In this document: piece after piece, positions 7,590 through 16,831 of the stretch
How positions within the stretch are numbered: position 1 is the stretch's first letter
Layout: every line of letters starts with the position of its first letter
From: Paramicrobacterium sp051513965
Lineage (GTDB): Bacteria > Actinomycetota > Actinomycetes > Actinomycetales > Microbacteriaceae
Reading direction: 5' to 3'
Assembly (NCBI RefSeq): GCF_051513965.1
Contig: NZ_CP195847.1
Location: forward strand, 1,922,001-1,986,000
DNA length: 64,000 nt
Made by a program: the position numbers and the translations under genes
Notes under the pieces: model-generated
What the model saw: the letters and a program-made list of their open reading frames with translations, nothing else
Databases searched by the model: none
What the model was told of the DNA's origin: nothing

Positions 7590-8501
7590 CTACTTCTCGG
7601 ATTCCTCGCCGTCTTCGGCGGAGGGGCTCGGCGATGGCGTGGTCGTCGCGACCGTCTCGCTGTTCGTCTGAATCACGAAGGCCTTGAACTCGGCCACGTC
7701 ATCGAGCGCACCCGTGTACTGTTTGCCGTTCACGAGAATCGTCGGCGTCGCCTCGACCCGGTCGATGGCCGCACCCGAGATAGGTCCGTTGACCGCCCGC
7801 TGCGTCGCCGCCTGCACCCACTTATCGTAGGTGCGCTCGGTCACGCAGTCTGTGATCGACGACGCACCGGCCTTCTTCGCGAGGGAGATCAGCTTGTCAT
7901 CCGTAAGCCCGGCGCTGCCTTCCTCGGGCTGGTTCGAGAACAGCAGCTCGTTGTAGGCGAAGAATGCGTCCGGTGAGCTGTTCGCCACACAGGCCGCGGC
8001 GTTGGCCGCTCGCAGCGAATATTCGGTGCCCTGCGACTTACTCGTCAGGACCGCGATCGGGTGGACCTCGAGCACGGCGGATTCCTTGTTGAGCCAGCGC
8101 TCGATCTGCTCCATGTTCGTCTTCTCGAACTGGCCGCACCAGGGGCAGAGATAGTCGACGTAGAGACGAATGTGCACGACACTGGGGTCCGTCGTCGTCG
8201 CGACCGGCGGTGCGCCGGCAGCGAGAGCAGGCGTGGTCTGTGCCTTGAGCTCCTTGCCGATGACGATGCCGTCACTCGCCATGTTCTTCGGGCTGCCCGT
8301 CTCGGGTTTGATCGAGGAGACCACGATGACCACGACCGCGATGATGGCGGCGATCACGAGGACACCGATGCCGCCCTGCAGCAGAATGCGGTTGCGCAGG
8401 TCCTTCTTGCGCTGCTTCTGGCGCAGGGCCTGCGCCTTCTGACGGACCTGGTGGCGCTTGCTCGAGCCGTTCGTCTCGCCCGTAGAACCGTTTCCGGTCA
8501 T
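7590..8501 (-). CDS. Membrane-anchored DsbA-like thiol-disulfide protein
   Basis: A 303-residue protein. It has a long, very basic cytoplasmic N-terminus (about 1-38), one membrane helix (about 40-63), then an extracytoplasmic thioredoxin/DsbA-like domain. The active-site C119-P-W-C122 follows YVDYLCPWC, and the cis-proline loop appears as ATPTILVNG late in the domain. A Thr/Ser/Pro tail ends the protein. Such proteins catalyse or isomerise disulfides in secreted proteins of actinobacteria. It is convergent to the plus-strand genes and directly upstream of tRNA-Thr on its own strand. Confidence 0.9.
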   Translation of the reverse strand: MTGNGSTGETNGSSKRHQVRQKAQALRQKQRKKDLRNRILLQGGIGVLVIAAIIAVVVIVVSSIKPETGSPKNMASDGIVIGKELKAQTTPALAAGAPPVATTTDPSVVHIRLYVDYLCPWCGQFEKTNMEQIERWLNKESAVLEVHPIAVLTSKSQGTEYSLRAANAAACVANSSPDAFFAYNELLFSNQPEEGSAGLTDDKLISLAKKAGASSITDCVTERTYDKWVQAATQRAVNGPISGAAIDRVEATPTILVNGKQYTGALDDVAEFKAFVIQTNSETVATTTPSPSPSAEDGEESEK

Positions 8502-8769
8502 TGAACCTCGCTAGGAAGACTGTCTGGGGATCGTCGTGCGCGGGGGCTGAAACGATCGGGTTCCACACGCACAGACTGTACCGATGGTACGCGCTCGTTC
8601 TGGGAAATCCCCAAGTCACACCCGAGAGGTCCCGATGCGGCAGATGCCCCGCGGGCGTGCAATACTGATGTGTTAACGCGGTGAGGATGCCGCGTCGCGA
8701 GGCTGGAATGCCCCGCTCCATCACTCGGATCGTCCGGCACGTACCTGCCGGTGAAGGAGAAACACTGAT

Positions 8770-9873
<1,104 letters not shown>

Positions 9874-9880
9874 CCTTGAC

Positions 9881-9919
9881 AGCGCCGGCCGTCCGCGCAT
9901 TGCGCGGGCGGCCGGCGCT
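9881..9919 (+). terminator. Hairpin terminator after the ABC ATPase gene
   Basis: AGCGCCGGCC (9881-9890) pairs with GGCCGGCGCT (9910-9919), and the stem continues inward through GTCCGCGCA/TGCGCGGGC with a wobble pair. It lies 8 bases after the stop codon. Confidence 0.75.
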
Positions 9920-9930
9920 CTGGTTAACCC

Positions 9931-11214
9931 ATGAGCTCCTCACTGAACATCACGTCAGCGACCGTCGACCCTGCCCTCCTTGACCTTCCCTGGGGTCTCC
10001 CGCTCGATGCCTGGCCGAACGACCACATCGCCACGCTTCCCAAGGGCATCTCCCGCCACCTCGTCCGGTTCGCGAATCTCTCCGGATACGTCATCGCCGT
10101 GAAAGAGACCACGGCGGCGATGGCACGCGGTGAATACGAGATGCTCCGCACCCTTCAGCGCCTCGATATCCCCTGCGTCGAGCCCGTCGCCGTCATCACG
10201 GGGCGCCGCTCCGCAGACGGGGACGATCTGCTGCCCGTGCTCGTCACCCGGCACCTGCGCTTCTCACTCCCTTACCGTGCCCTGTTCAGCCAGCAGCTGC
10301 GCCCCGACACTGCCACGCGACTCGTCGACGCTCTGGCTCTGCTGCTCGTGCGTCTGCACATCGCTGGGTTCTTCTGGGGCGATGTGTCGCTCTCCAACAC
10401 GCTCTTCCGCCGTGACGCCGGAGCGTTCGCCGCGTACCTCGTCGATGCCGAGACCGGCAAGCTCTACGAGGGCGGCCTGTCCAACGGCCAGCGCGAGAAT
10501 GACCTCGAGATCGCGCGCGTCAACATCGCGGGAGAGCTCATGGATCTCTCTGCCGGCGGTCGCACCGATGAGGAACTCGACCCGGTCGCCGTCTCGAACG
10601 GCATCGTGGACGCGTATCGCTCGCTGTGGCGCGAGCTGACCGGAACCGAGCAGTTCTCGTCGCACGAGCGCTGGCGCATCAACGAGCGGGTTCAGCGACT
10701 CAACGATCTCGGTTTCGACATCGAGGAGCTCGCGATCAAGACGGATGCCGCCGGCAGCCAGGTGCGTATTCAGCCGAAGGTGGTGGATGCCGGTCACCAT
10801 CAGCGCCGTCTCATCCGCCTCACCGGCTTGGACACCGGCGAGAACCAGGCCAGGCGCCTGCTCAACGACCTCGACTCGTATCGCGCGACCGCGGGCAAGC
10901 AGGATCTCGACGAGGAGATGGTGGCGCACGAGTGGCTGATCCGTGTCTTCGAGCCCGTCGTTCGTGCGATTCCGCGCGAACTCCGGGGCAAGCTCGAACC
11001 GGCCGAGGTCTTCCACCAGCTTCTTGAGCACAGGTGGATGCTGTCGCAGACGGAGCAGCGCGATGTGCCGCTCGCCGAGGCGCTGACCTCCTACATCAAC
11101 AACGTGCTGCGGCACCGCCGCGACGAGGCCACCATGATCAATCCGCCGACGGGCGCACTCACCTCCACGATGGACATCATCGAGGAGGAGGGCGACTGGC
11201 GCGACAAGGTCTAA
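9931..11214 (+). CDS. DUF4032-domain protein, kinase-like fold
   Basis: A 427-residue cytosolic protein of the actinobacterial DUF4032 family. The first 200 residues resemble a lipopolysaccharide/aminoglycoside-kinase fold: a strand-rich N-lobe with VIAVKETTAAMARGEYEML (possible ATP lysine and helix-C glutamate), then GFFWGDVSLSNTLF, matching the HxD...N catalytic loop in form, and YLVDAETG in the place of the DFG metal loop. The C-terminal half (about 230-410) is the DUF4032-specific region with HQRRLIRLTGLDTGENQARRLL. Its stop codon overlaps the convergent rlmB stop, with no terminator between. Substrate and activity are unknown; the kinase reading is inference from motifs. Confidence 0.78.
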   Translation: MSSSLNITSATVDPALLDLPWGLPLDAWPNDHIATLPKGISRHLVRFANLSGYVIAVKETTAAMARGEYEMLRTLQRLDIPCVEPVAVITGRRSADGDDLLPVLVTRHLRFSLPYRALFSQQLRPDTATRLVDALALLLVRLHIAGFFWGDVSLSNTLFRRDAGAFAAYLVDAETGKLYEGGLSNGQRENDLEIARVNIAGELMDLSAGGRTDEELDPVAVSNGIVDAYRSLWRELTGTEQFSSHERWRINERVQRLNDLGFDIEELAIKTDAAGSQVRIQPKVVDAGHHQRRLIRLTGLDTGENQARRLLNDLDSYRATAGKQDLDEEMVAHEWLIRVFEPVVRAIPRELRGKLEPAEVFHQLLEHRWMLSQTEQRDVPLAEALTSYINNVLRHRRDEATMINPPTGALTSTMDIIEEEGDWRDKV

Positions 11215-12197
11215 GCTGTCGCCTCTGCGCGACGCTTCGCGATCTCATAGAGCGTGACAGATGCCGCGATACCGGCGTTCAGCGACTCTGTCGCAGCCGA
11301 GATCGGAATCGACACGATCGCGTCGCACGTCTCCGTGACCAGTCGCGATAGGCCTTTGCCCTCACTGCCGACGACTACCACGAGCGGCCGGTCAGCGAGG
11401 GTGATCTCGTGCAGGTTCATGTCGCCATCGCCGTCGAGGCCAATGACGAAGACGCCCTGCTTCTTGAGGTCTTTGAGCGTCTGCGTGAGGTTCGACGCCA
11501 TCGCGACGGGCAGGCGTGCGGCCGCCCCCGCGGAGGTCTTCCACGCGGCCGCTGTGACTCCGGCGGAGCGGCGTTGCGGGATGATCACGCCGTGGCCGCC
11601 GAACGCAGCCGTCGAGCGGATGATCGCGCCGAGGTTCCGCGGGTCAGTCACGCCGTCGAGGGCGACGATGAGCGGGGCCGTCGTACCGGGCGCGCGTTCG
11701 AGCAGATCGTTCGGGTGCGCATAGGAGTACGGCGGCACGGTGAGCGCGACTCCCTGGTGGACGGTGTCGAACCCGCCCATACGGTCGAGCTCCGGTCGGG
11801 TCACCTCAAGGATGGGAATGCCACGGCCCGTGGCGATGGAGAGGATCTCCTTCACCCGGTCATCCATCTCGATGCGCGTCGCGACGTACAGCGTGGTCGC
11901 CGGGATCCGCGTGCGCAGCGCCTCAAGGACGGAGTTGCGACCGGTCACCGTCTCGGTGTCGTCGGTGCGCGCACGCTTCGACGGCGCAGGCACGGACGAC
12001 GGGCGGGAGCGCTGCGGACGTCCACCGCGAGCGGCATCGGGGCGTTCGCGAGCGGCCTTCCGTTTGCCCGCGGGATGGTACTCGCGGTCTTCCGCCTTCG
12101 GGGTCGGACCTCGGCCTTCGAGGGCTTTCCGCCCGTGCCCGCCGGTGCCCTTGCTCGGACCTTTCTTGCCTGCGGGACGCTTCTTGCTGTTAGCCAT
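11211..12197 (-). CDS. rlmB: 23S rRNA (guanosine-2'-O)-methyltransferase, TrmH/SpoU family
   Basis: A 328-residue SAM-dependent rRNA methyltransferase, probably modifying G2251-equivalent of 23S rRNA. The N-terminal 75 residues are a very basic low-complexity extension (KKRPAGKKGPSKG...). Next come the SpoU substrate-binding domain (TGRNSVLEALR, near 83) and the SPOUT knot domain with motif 1 LDGVTDPRNLGAIIRSTAAFG, motif 2 VVVGSEGKGLSRLV and motif 3 IPISAATESLNAGIAASVTLYE. The ATG at 12197 overlaps the cysS stop by eight bases, as in the mycobacterial cysS-rlmB order. The frame is open further upstream, but that part runs through cysS and is not coding. Confidence 0.93.
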   Translation of the reverse strand: MANSKKRPAGKKGPSKGTGGHGRKALEGRGPTPKAEDREYHPAGKRKAARERPDAARGGRPQRSRPSSVPAPSKRARTDDTETVTGRNSVLEALRTRIPATTLYVATRIEMDDRVKEILSIATGRGIPILEVTRPELDRMGGFDTVHQGVALTVPPYSYAHPNDLLERAPGTTAPLIVALDGVTDPRNLGAIIRSTAAFGGHGVIIPQRRSAGVTAAAWKTSAGAAARLPVAMASNLTQTLKDLKKQGVFVIGLDGDGDMNLHEITLADRPLVVVVGSEGKGLSRLVTETCDAIVSIPISAATESLNAGIAASVTLYEIAKRRAEATA

Positions 12198-13605
12198 CGA
12201 TGCTCCAGTGTGACCCCGTCGGGGTGTCTTCGATTGTGATTCCGCTCGACGCGAGTGCGTCGCGAATGCTGTCCGCCGTCGCGAAGTCGCGCTGCGCACG
12301 TGCCGACTGACGCTGAGCCAGCAGCGTCTCGACGACACGGTCGAGCGCGCCCTGCTGCGCGACATCCGCGCTCGTGTTCCAGGGCGCCGCCTCGGGGTTG
12401 ATGCCCAGAATGTCGGCCATCGCGGCGACGGCACCGAGAGCTGAGGCCGCGGTCCCGAGGTCATCGGTGTCGATCGCGGCGTTTCCGGCGCGAACCGTCT
12501 CGTGCAGAACGGCGAGCGCTTGGGGCACACCGAGATCGTCGTCCATCGCCTCGGCGAACTCCTCCGGGACGCGTGCCGCTGCGGCATCCGCGAATCGCGT
12601 GTTGTCGAGGCGACGTCGTGCCCGCTCCAGGAACCCGGTGATCCGCTCGAGTGCGGACTCGGCCTCGGCGAGTGAGCCATCGTGGTAGTCGATCGTCGAG
12701 CGATAGTGCGCCTGGCCGAGGTAGTAGCGGACGACGAGAGGGGATGCCGCTGCGAGCAGCTCCGCGGCATACACCGAGTTGCCGAGGGACTTCGACATCT
12801 TCTGCCCGTCGATCGAGACGAGCCCGTTGTGCACCCAGTAGCGCGCGAAGCCGTCTCCGGCCGCGGTCGACTGGGCGAGCTCGTTCTCGTGGTGCGGGAA
12901 CCGCAGGTCGAGGCCTCCCCCGTGGATGTCGAAGGTCTCGCCGAGGTAGCGCCGCGACATCGCGGAGCACTCGATGTGCCATCCGGGTCGGCCGGGGCCC
13001 CAGGGGCTCTGCCACGTCGCCGATTCCGGCTCGTCGGGCTTGCGGCCCTTCCAGAGTGCGAAGTCGCGCGGGTCGCGCTTGCCGCGGGGGTCCGCGTCGC
13101 CGGCATCCTCCATGTTGTCGAGGTCTTGACGGGTTAGCTCGCCGTAGGAGGGCCAGGAGCGCACGTCGAAGTAGACGTCGCCCGAGCCGTCCTCGGCCGG
13201 GTAGGCGTGGCCCGCGTCGATGAGACGTTGGATGAGCTCGTGCATCTGAGGAACGTTGGCGGTGGCACGCGGCTCGTACGTCGGCGGAAGGATGCCGAGG
13301 GCGCGGTACCCCTCAGTGAACTCGAGCTCCATACGGTAGGCCAGCGCCCACCAGTGTTCGTCCTCCGAGGCGTTGACGAGCACCTTGTCATCGATGTCGG
13401 TGACGTTGCGGATCATCGTCACCTGGTAGCCCCGATAGGTCATCCAGCGGCGCAGGATGTCGTACACGAGCGCCGAGCGCATGTGACCGATGTGCGGTGA
13501 CGACTGAACGGTGGGTCCACAGACGTACATGCCGACCTGGTCAGGGACGAGGGGTTCGAAATCGCGCAGGGTCTGCATCTTGGTGTCGTACAGTCTGAGT
13601 GCCAC
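12190..13605 (-). CDS. cysS: Cysteinyl-tRNA synthetase
   Basis: A 471-residue class I aminoacyl-tRNA synthetase that charges tRNA-Cys. The zinc ligand C29 and the HIGH motif (residues 38-41, in PTVQSSPHIGHMRS) are at the N-terminus. GWHIECSAMSRRYLG carries further zinc ligands, and KMSKS appears near residue 266 (GQKMSKSLGN). The last 150 residues form the helical anticodon-binding end. I prefer CysS to the related mycothiol ligase MshC because of length, the standard HIGH region and the neighbours. It is the third gene of carD-ispDF-cysS-rlmB, nine bases after ispDF. Confidence 0.96.
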   Translation of the reverse strand: MALRLYDTKMQTLRDFEPLVPDQVGMYVCGPTVQSSPHIGHMRSALVYDILRRWMTYRGYQVTMIRNVTDIDDKVLVNASEDEHWWALAYRMELEFTEGYRALGILPPTYEPRATANVPQMHELIQRLIDAGHAYPAEDGSGDVYFDVRSWPSYGELTRQDLDNMEDAGDADPRGKRDPRDFALWKGRKPDEPESATWQSPWGPGRPGWHIECSAMSRRYLGETFDIHGGGLDLRFPHHENELAQSTAAGDGFARYWVHNGLVSIDGQKMSKSLGNSVYAAELLAAASPLVVRYYLGQAHYRSTIDYHDGSLAEAESALERITGFLERARRRLDNTRFADAAAARVPEEFAEAMDDDLGVPQALAVLHETVRAGNAAIDTDDLGTAASALGAVAAMADILGINPEAAPWNTSADVAQQGALDRVVETLLAQRQSARAQRDFATADSIRDALASSGITIEDTPTGSHWSIDG

Positions 13606-13614
13606 GGGTCAAGC

Positions 13615-14796
13615 CTAATGGTCGTCGGAGTGTGAAGTCGCCGTGAGAAGCGCGGTTGCGATCACGCTGATGCCTTCGCCGCGCCCCGTGAATCCGAGCC
13701 CGTCGGTCGTCGTCGCCGCGATGCTGACCGGGGCTCCAAGAAGGTCGGTCAGCACACGTTCCGCCTCTGCGCGTCGCGGCGAGAGCTTGGGGCGATTTCC
13801 GATCACCTGGACGCTCACGTTTGCGACCCGCCATCCGGCGCGTTCGATGCGTCGTCGCGTCTCGGCGAGGAAGACGTCTCCGTGTGCTCCGGCGTAGGCC
13901 TCGTCTGCCGTGCCGAAGAGCCCGCCGATATCGCCGAGTCCGGCTGCTGAGAGCAGAGCGTCCGTGATCGCGTGGCTGACGGCATCGCCGTCGCTGTGAC
14001 CGGCGAGGCCCGCTTCTCCCGGCCAGTGGAGCCCCGCAAGCCAGAGCTCCGCGGACGGGTCGATGGCGTGCGCGTCGATGCCGATGCCCGTCCGGGTCGC
14101 GGGCGTCGCGCTGCGAAGCATCCTCAGGGCTCTCCGTAGGTCCCACGGTGTCGTGATCTTGAACGCGGACTCGTCACCGTCGACCACCGTCACGCGGCCG
14201 CCCGCAGCGCTGAACACCGCAGCATCGTCCGTGTGTACCTGCGCGACCGCCTGATATGCGCGCTCCAGCTCGTGCCGCGGAAAGCCCTGCGGGGTCTGCA
14301 CGGCGCGTAGGGCCTGGCGATCGACCGTCTCGCGCACGTCCTCGCCGTCCACTCGCTTGAGCGTGTCAGCGACGGGGATGCCGGGGACGACTCCGCATCC
14401 GCGCTGCACCACCGCGTGCGCGACGCGCTCAATCTGAGCCGGGGGTGTGAGAGCGCGCGCGGCGTCGTGCACGAGCACCGTCTCGATGCTCGGCGCAAGT
14501 GCCTCGAGTCCACGCGTCACGGAGTCCTGCCGCTCTGCCCCTCCGGTCACCACTGAGAGATATATGGATGCCGCCCCGGCGACCTCCCGCCCGATGGCCT
14601 CGGCGCGCTCCGCCCAGCCTTCGGGCGCGACGACGATCACCTGGACTGGCTCCTGCACGCCGAAGACGCCGTCCAGACACCGCGCGAGGATCTCCCGGCC
14701 GTCGAGCTCGACGAACGCCTTGGGGACCGAGGCGCCGAGTCGAGTGCCGCTTCCTGCGGCGACGACGATGACGGCGGTGCGCGGGGAATCGATCAT
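13615..14796 (-). CDS. ispDF: Bifunctional IspD-IspF isoprenoid enzyme
   Basis: A 393-residue fusion of two non-mevalonate pathway enzymes. Residues about 1-230 are IspD, the 4-diphosphocytidyl-2-C-methyl-D-erythritol synthase, with the nucleotide loop AAGSGTRLG and VLVHDAARAL. Residues about 236-393 are IspF, the 2-C-methyl-D-erythritol 2,4-cyclodiphosphate synthase, with GIGIDAHAI, GHSDGDAVSHAITDALLSAAGLGDIG and VIGNRPKLSP. IspE, which acts between them, is not in the fusion. The middle of IspD uses unusually AT-rich codons around 14560 (ATA TAT). It stands downstream of carD behind a hairpin. Confidence 0.96.
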   Translation of the reverse strand: MIDSPRTAVIVVAAGSGTRLGASVPKAFVELDGREILARCLDGVFGVQEPVQVIVVAPEGWAERAEAIGREVAGAASIYLSVVTGGAERQDSVTRGLEALAPSIETVLVHDAARALTPPAQIERVAHAVVQRGCGVVPGIPVADTLKRVDGEDVRETVDRQALRAVQTPQGFPRHELERAYQAVAQVHTDDAAVFSAAGGRVTVVDGDESAFKITTPWDLRRALRMLRSATPATRTGIGIDAHAIDPSAELWLAGLHWPGEAGLAGHSDGDAVSHAITDALLSAAGLGDIGGLFGTADEAYAGAHGDVFLAETRRRIERAGWRVANVSVQVIGNRPKLSPRRAEAERVLTDLLGAPVSIAATTTDGLGFTGRGEGISVIATALLTATSHSDDH

Positions 14797-14821
14797 GGGG
14801 AAAGCGTATCCGGTGGCAGAA

Positions 14822-14857
14822 ACGCAGACGGCCCGGACTCAGCCGGGCCGTCTGCGT
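14822..14857 (-). terminator. Hairpin between carD and ispDF
   Basis: A perfect 15-bp stem (ACGCAGACGGCCCGG / CCGGGCCGTCTGCGT) with a six-base loop lies 13 bases after the carD stop. It probably ends or attenuates the carD transcript, lowering read-through into ispDF-cysS-rlmB. Confidence 0.8.
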
Positions 14858-14869
14858 GTGGTGTCTGCG

Positions 14870-15352
14870 CTATGAAGCGAGCACCTCGTCGAGAAGGCCC
14901 TCCGCCTTCTCCTCATCAGTCTTCTCTGCGAGCGCGAGCTCCGAGACCAGAATCTGACGTGCCTTCGCGAGCATCCGCTTCTCCCCCGCGGACAGTCCGC
15001 GGTCCTGGTCACGACGCCACAGGTCACGAACGACTTCGCTGACCTTGATGACATCGCCGGATGCAAGCTTCTCCAGGTTCGCCTTGTAGCGACGCGACCA
15101 GTTGGTCGGCTCTTCGGTGAACGGCGCACGCAGCACCTCGAACACCTTGTCGAGCCCCTCCTGGCCGATGACGTCGCGAACACCGACGAGGTCGACGTTC
15201 TCCGCCGGAACCTCGATGGTCAGGTCGCCCTGAGTCACGTGCAGCTTCAGGTAAAGTTTCTCTTCGCCCTTGATGACCCGCGTCTTGACTTCCGCGATGG
15301 TCGCGGCTCCATGGTGCGGGTATACGACGGTTTCGCCAACCTCAAAAAGCAT
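14870..15352 (-). CDS. carD: CarD-family RNA polymerase-binding regulator
   Basis: A 160-residue essential actinobacterial transcription factor that binds the RNA polymerase beta subunit and stabilises open complexes, notably at rRNA promoters. The N-terminal Tudor-like RNAP-interaction domain starts MLFEVGETVVYPHHGAA, and the C-terminal helical DNA-binding domain includes NWSRRYKANLEKLASGD. I used the ATG at 15352 because CarD proteins begin exactly at MLFEVGE; an in-frame start at 15373 would add seven residues. It is divergent from the lipoprotein at 15518, in the same order as mycobacterial carD and lpqE. Confidence 0.96.
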   Translation of the reverse strand: MLFEVGETVVYPHHGAATIAEVKTRVIKGEEKLYLKLHVTQGDLTIEVPAENVDLVGVRDVIGQEGLDKVFEVLRAPFTEEPTNWSRRYKANLEKLASGDVIKVSEVVRDLWRRDQDRGLSAGEKRMLAKARQILVSELALAEKTDEEKAEGLLDEVLAS

Positions 15353-15517
15353 CGATAAGCATCCCTTCAGCACTATCTAGGATACCACAGGCGGCATACT
15401 GTAAGGTTCGCCTAACTCGGTCTCGAGCAGTGGACGCGCTAGGCTAAAATCGTCTGAGACCGCGCAGTGCACATGGCCCGTGCTCGTTTTTCTGCGCCCA
15501 TCATCTGGAGGCTTTCT

Positions 15518-16087
15518 GTGAGATCGCGTTTTGCCGCAATCGTCGTCTTGGCCGCAGCCGTAGCACTCGGCACGAGTGGATGTGGGCTCCTCGCCCCGCA
15601 AGCCACGACAATCCACTACGACGCGAGTGACGGCGTCAGCGGCACGGTCGGCGATGTCGAGCTGCACAACGCGCTGATCGTCGCGAACGAGGAGGGCACG
15701 GCCGGCAACCTCGTCGTCTCACTCGTCAACACGGGCACGAGCGCACACAACGTCGAGATCACCTGGGGTGACGATGGCAAGGCTTCCGTGACCGTCGACG
15801 CGGGCGAGACCATCACGCTGAGCGCTCCGCAGAGCGGCGACGCCGAGACGGAGGATGTCCTGCTCGACCCGTTGCCAGCAAAACCCGGTGACACGACCGA
15901 CGTCTTCTTCCAGTACGGCAACGAGACCGGCGCGACGCTGCAGGTTCCGATTCTGACCGGTGACCTCGCCGAGTACAGCACACTGGTCCCCACGCCCAAG
16001 GCGGAGACCACGGAGCCTGAGGCGACCACCGAACCCGAGACGACGAGCACTCCGGAGCCGACGGAGACCTCCACTCCGACCGAGTGA
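15518..16087 (+). CDS. LpqE-like surface lipoprotein
   Basis: A 189-residue exported lipoprotein. A short basic N-terminus and hydrophobic stretch end in a lipobox-like GTSGC with the lipidated C22. The mature part is beta-rich (GTVGDVELHNALIVAN, LVVSLVNTGT, VEITWGD), followed by a C-terminal tail of TEPE/TSTP repeats. The GTG at 15518 is preceded by TGGAGG at good spacing; upstream in-frame residues lack signal features. Its position divergent from carD matches lpqE in mycobacteria, so orthology is likely though similarity is modest. No function is known. Confidence 0.78.
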   Translation: MRSRFAAIVVLAAAVALGTSGCGLLAPQATTIHYDASDGVSGTVGDVELHNALIVANEEGTAGNLVVSLVNTGTSAHNVEITWGDDGKASVTVDAGETITLSAPQSGDAETEDVLLDPLPAKPGDTTDVFFQYGNETGATLQVPILTGDLAEYSTLVPTPKAETTEPEATTEPETTSTPEPTETSTPTE

Positions 16088-16098
16088 CCCAGAACCGA

Positions 16099-16136
16099 CG
16101 AGAGGGGCGGATGCTTTTCAGCATCCGCCCCTCTCG
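16099..16136. terminator. Bidirectional terminator between lipoprotein gene and regX3
   Basis: A perfect 16-bp stem (CGAGAGGGGCGGATGC / GCATCCGCCCCTCTCG) with loop TTTTCA lies between convergent genes. Both arms carry the GGATGC/GCATCC motif discussed in the findings. Confidence 0.85.
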
Positions 16137-16147
16137 TGTGTCTGGTC

Positions 16148-16831
16148 TCAGCCCTCGAACCGGTACCCGAGGCCCCGCACGGTCACGACCATGACGGGGT
16201 TCGACGGATCGCGTTCGATGCGCGAGCGGATGCGCTTGATGTGCACGTCGAGCGTCTTCGTGTCTCCGAAGTAGTCGCTTCCCCAGACGCGGTCGATGAG
16301 CTGACCTCGGGTCAGAACACGGCCCGCATTGCGCATGAGAAACTCGAGCACCTCGTATTCGCGCAGCGGCATGGAGATCTCCTCGCCGCGGACCGCGACC
16401 GTGTGGCGATCGAGGTCCATGCGCACGTCGGCGGCTTCGAGCACCGCGTCGTCCTCCACGGCATCCTCTGTGCTGTGACGGCGCAGAACCGCGCGCACCC
16501 GAGCGAGCAGCTCACGGGTCTTGTACGGCTTGGTCACGTAGTCGTCTGCGCCGAGCTCGAGCCCCACGACGATGTCGACCTCGGAGTCTTTGGCGGTGAG
16601 CATGATGATCGGCACGCTCGAGGTGGTGCGGATGCGTCGACAGACCTCTGTTCCGGGAATCGTCGGCAGCATGAGATCGAGCAGCACGAGATCGGCGCCG
16701 TCCTTCTCCCACACGTCGATCGCGGCCTGGCCGGTTTCGGCGACGGTGACGTCGTACCCCTCTCGCTCGAGAAGGAACGCCAGCGGATCGCTGAGCGCTG
16801 CTTCGTCTTCGACAAGGAGGATGCGGGTCAT
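16148..16831 (-). CDS. regX3: Response regulator RegX3 (phosphate regulon)
   Basis: A 227-residue OmpR-family regulator. The receiver has E8/D9, phospho-acceptor D52 (VLLDLMLPTIPG), T79 and K101 (VTKPY). The winged helix ends TLDVHIKRIRSRIE and VRGLGYRFEG, characteristic of RegX3/PhoP of actinobacteria. Under phosphate limitation it should activate pst and related genes by binding PHO-box repeats; one such box is ahead of pstS in this window. The start codon overlaps the senX3 stop by four bases, giving tight coupling to its kinase. Confidence 0.93.
   Translation of the reverse strand: MTRILLVEDEAALSDPLAFLLEREGYDVTVAETGQAAIDVWEKDGADLVLLDLMLPTIPGTEVCRRIRTTSSVPIIMLTAKDSEVDIVVGLELGADDYVTKPYKTRELLARVRAVLRRHSTEDAVEDDAVLEAADVRMDLDRHTVAVRGEEISMPLREYEVLEFLMRNAGRVLTRGQLIDRVWGSDYFGDTKTLDVHIKRIRSRIERDPSNPVMVVTVRGLGYRFEG

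Noticed and set aside
12198..13106. Upstream extension of the rlmB frame
   Set aside because: It runs antiparallel to nothing but lies within cysS on the same strand in another frame; Arg/Ser-rich shadow.
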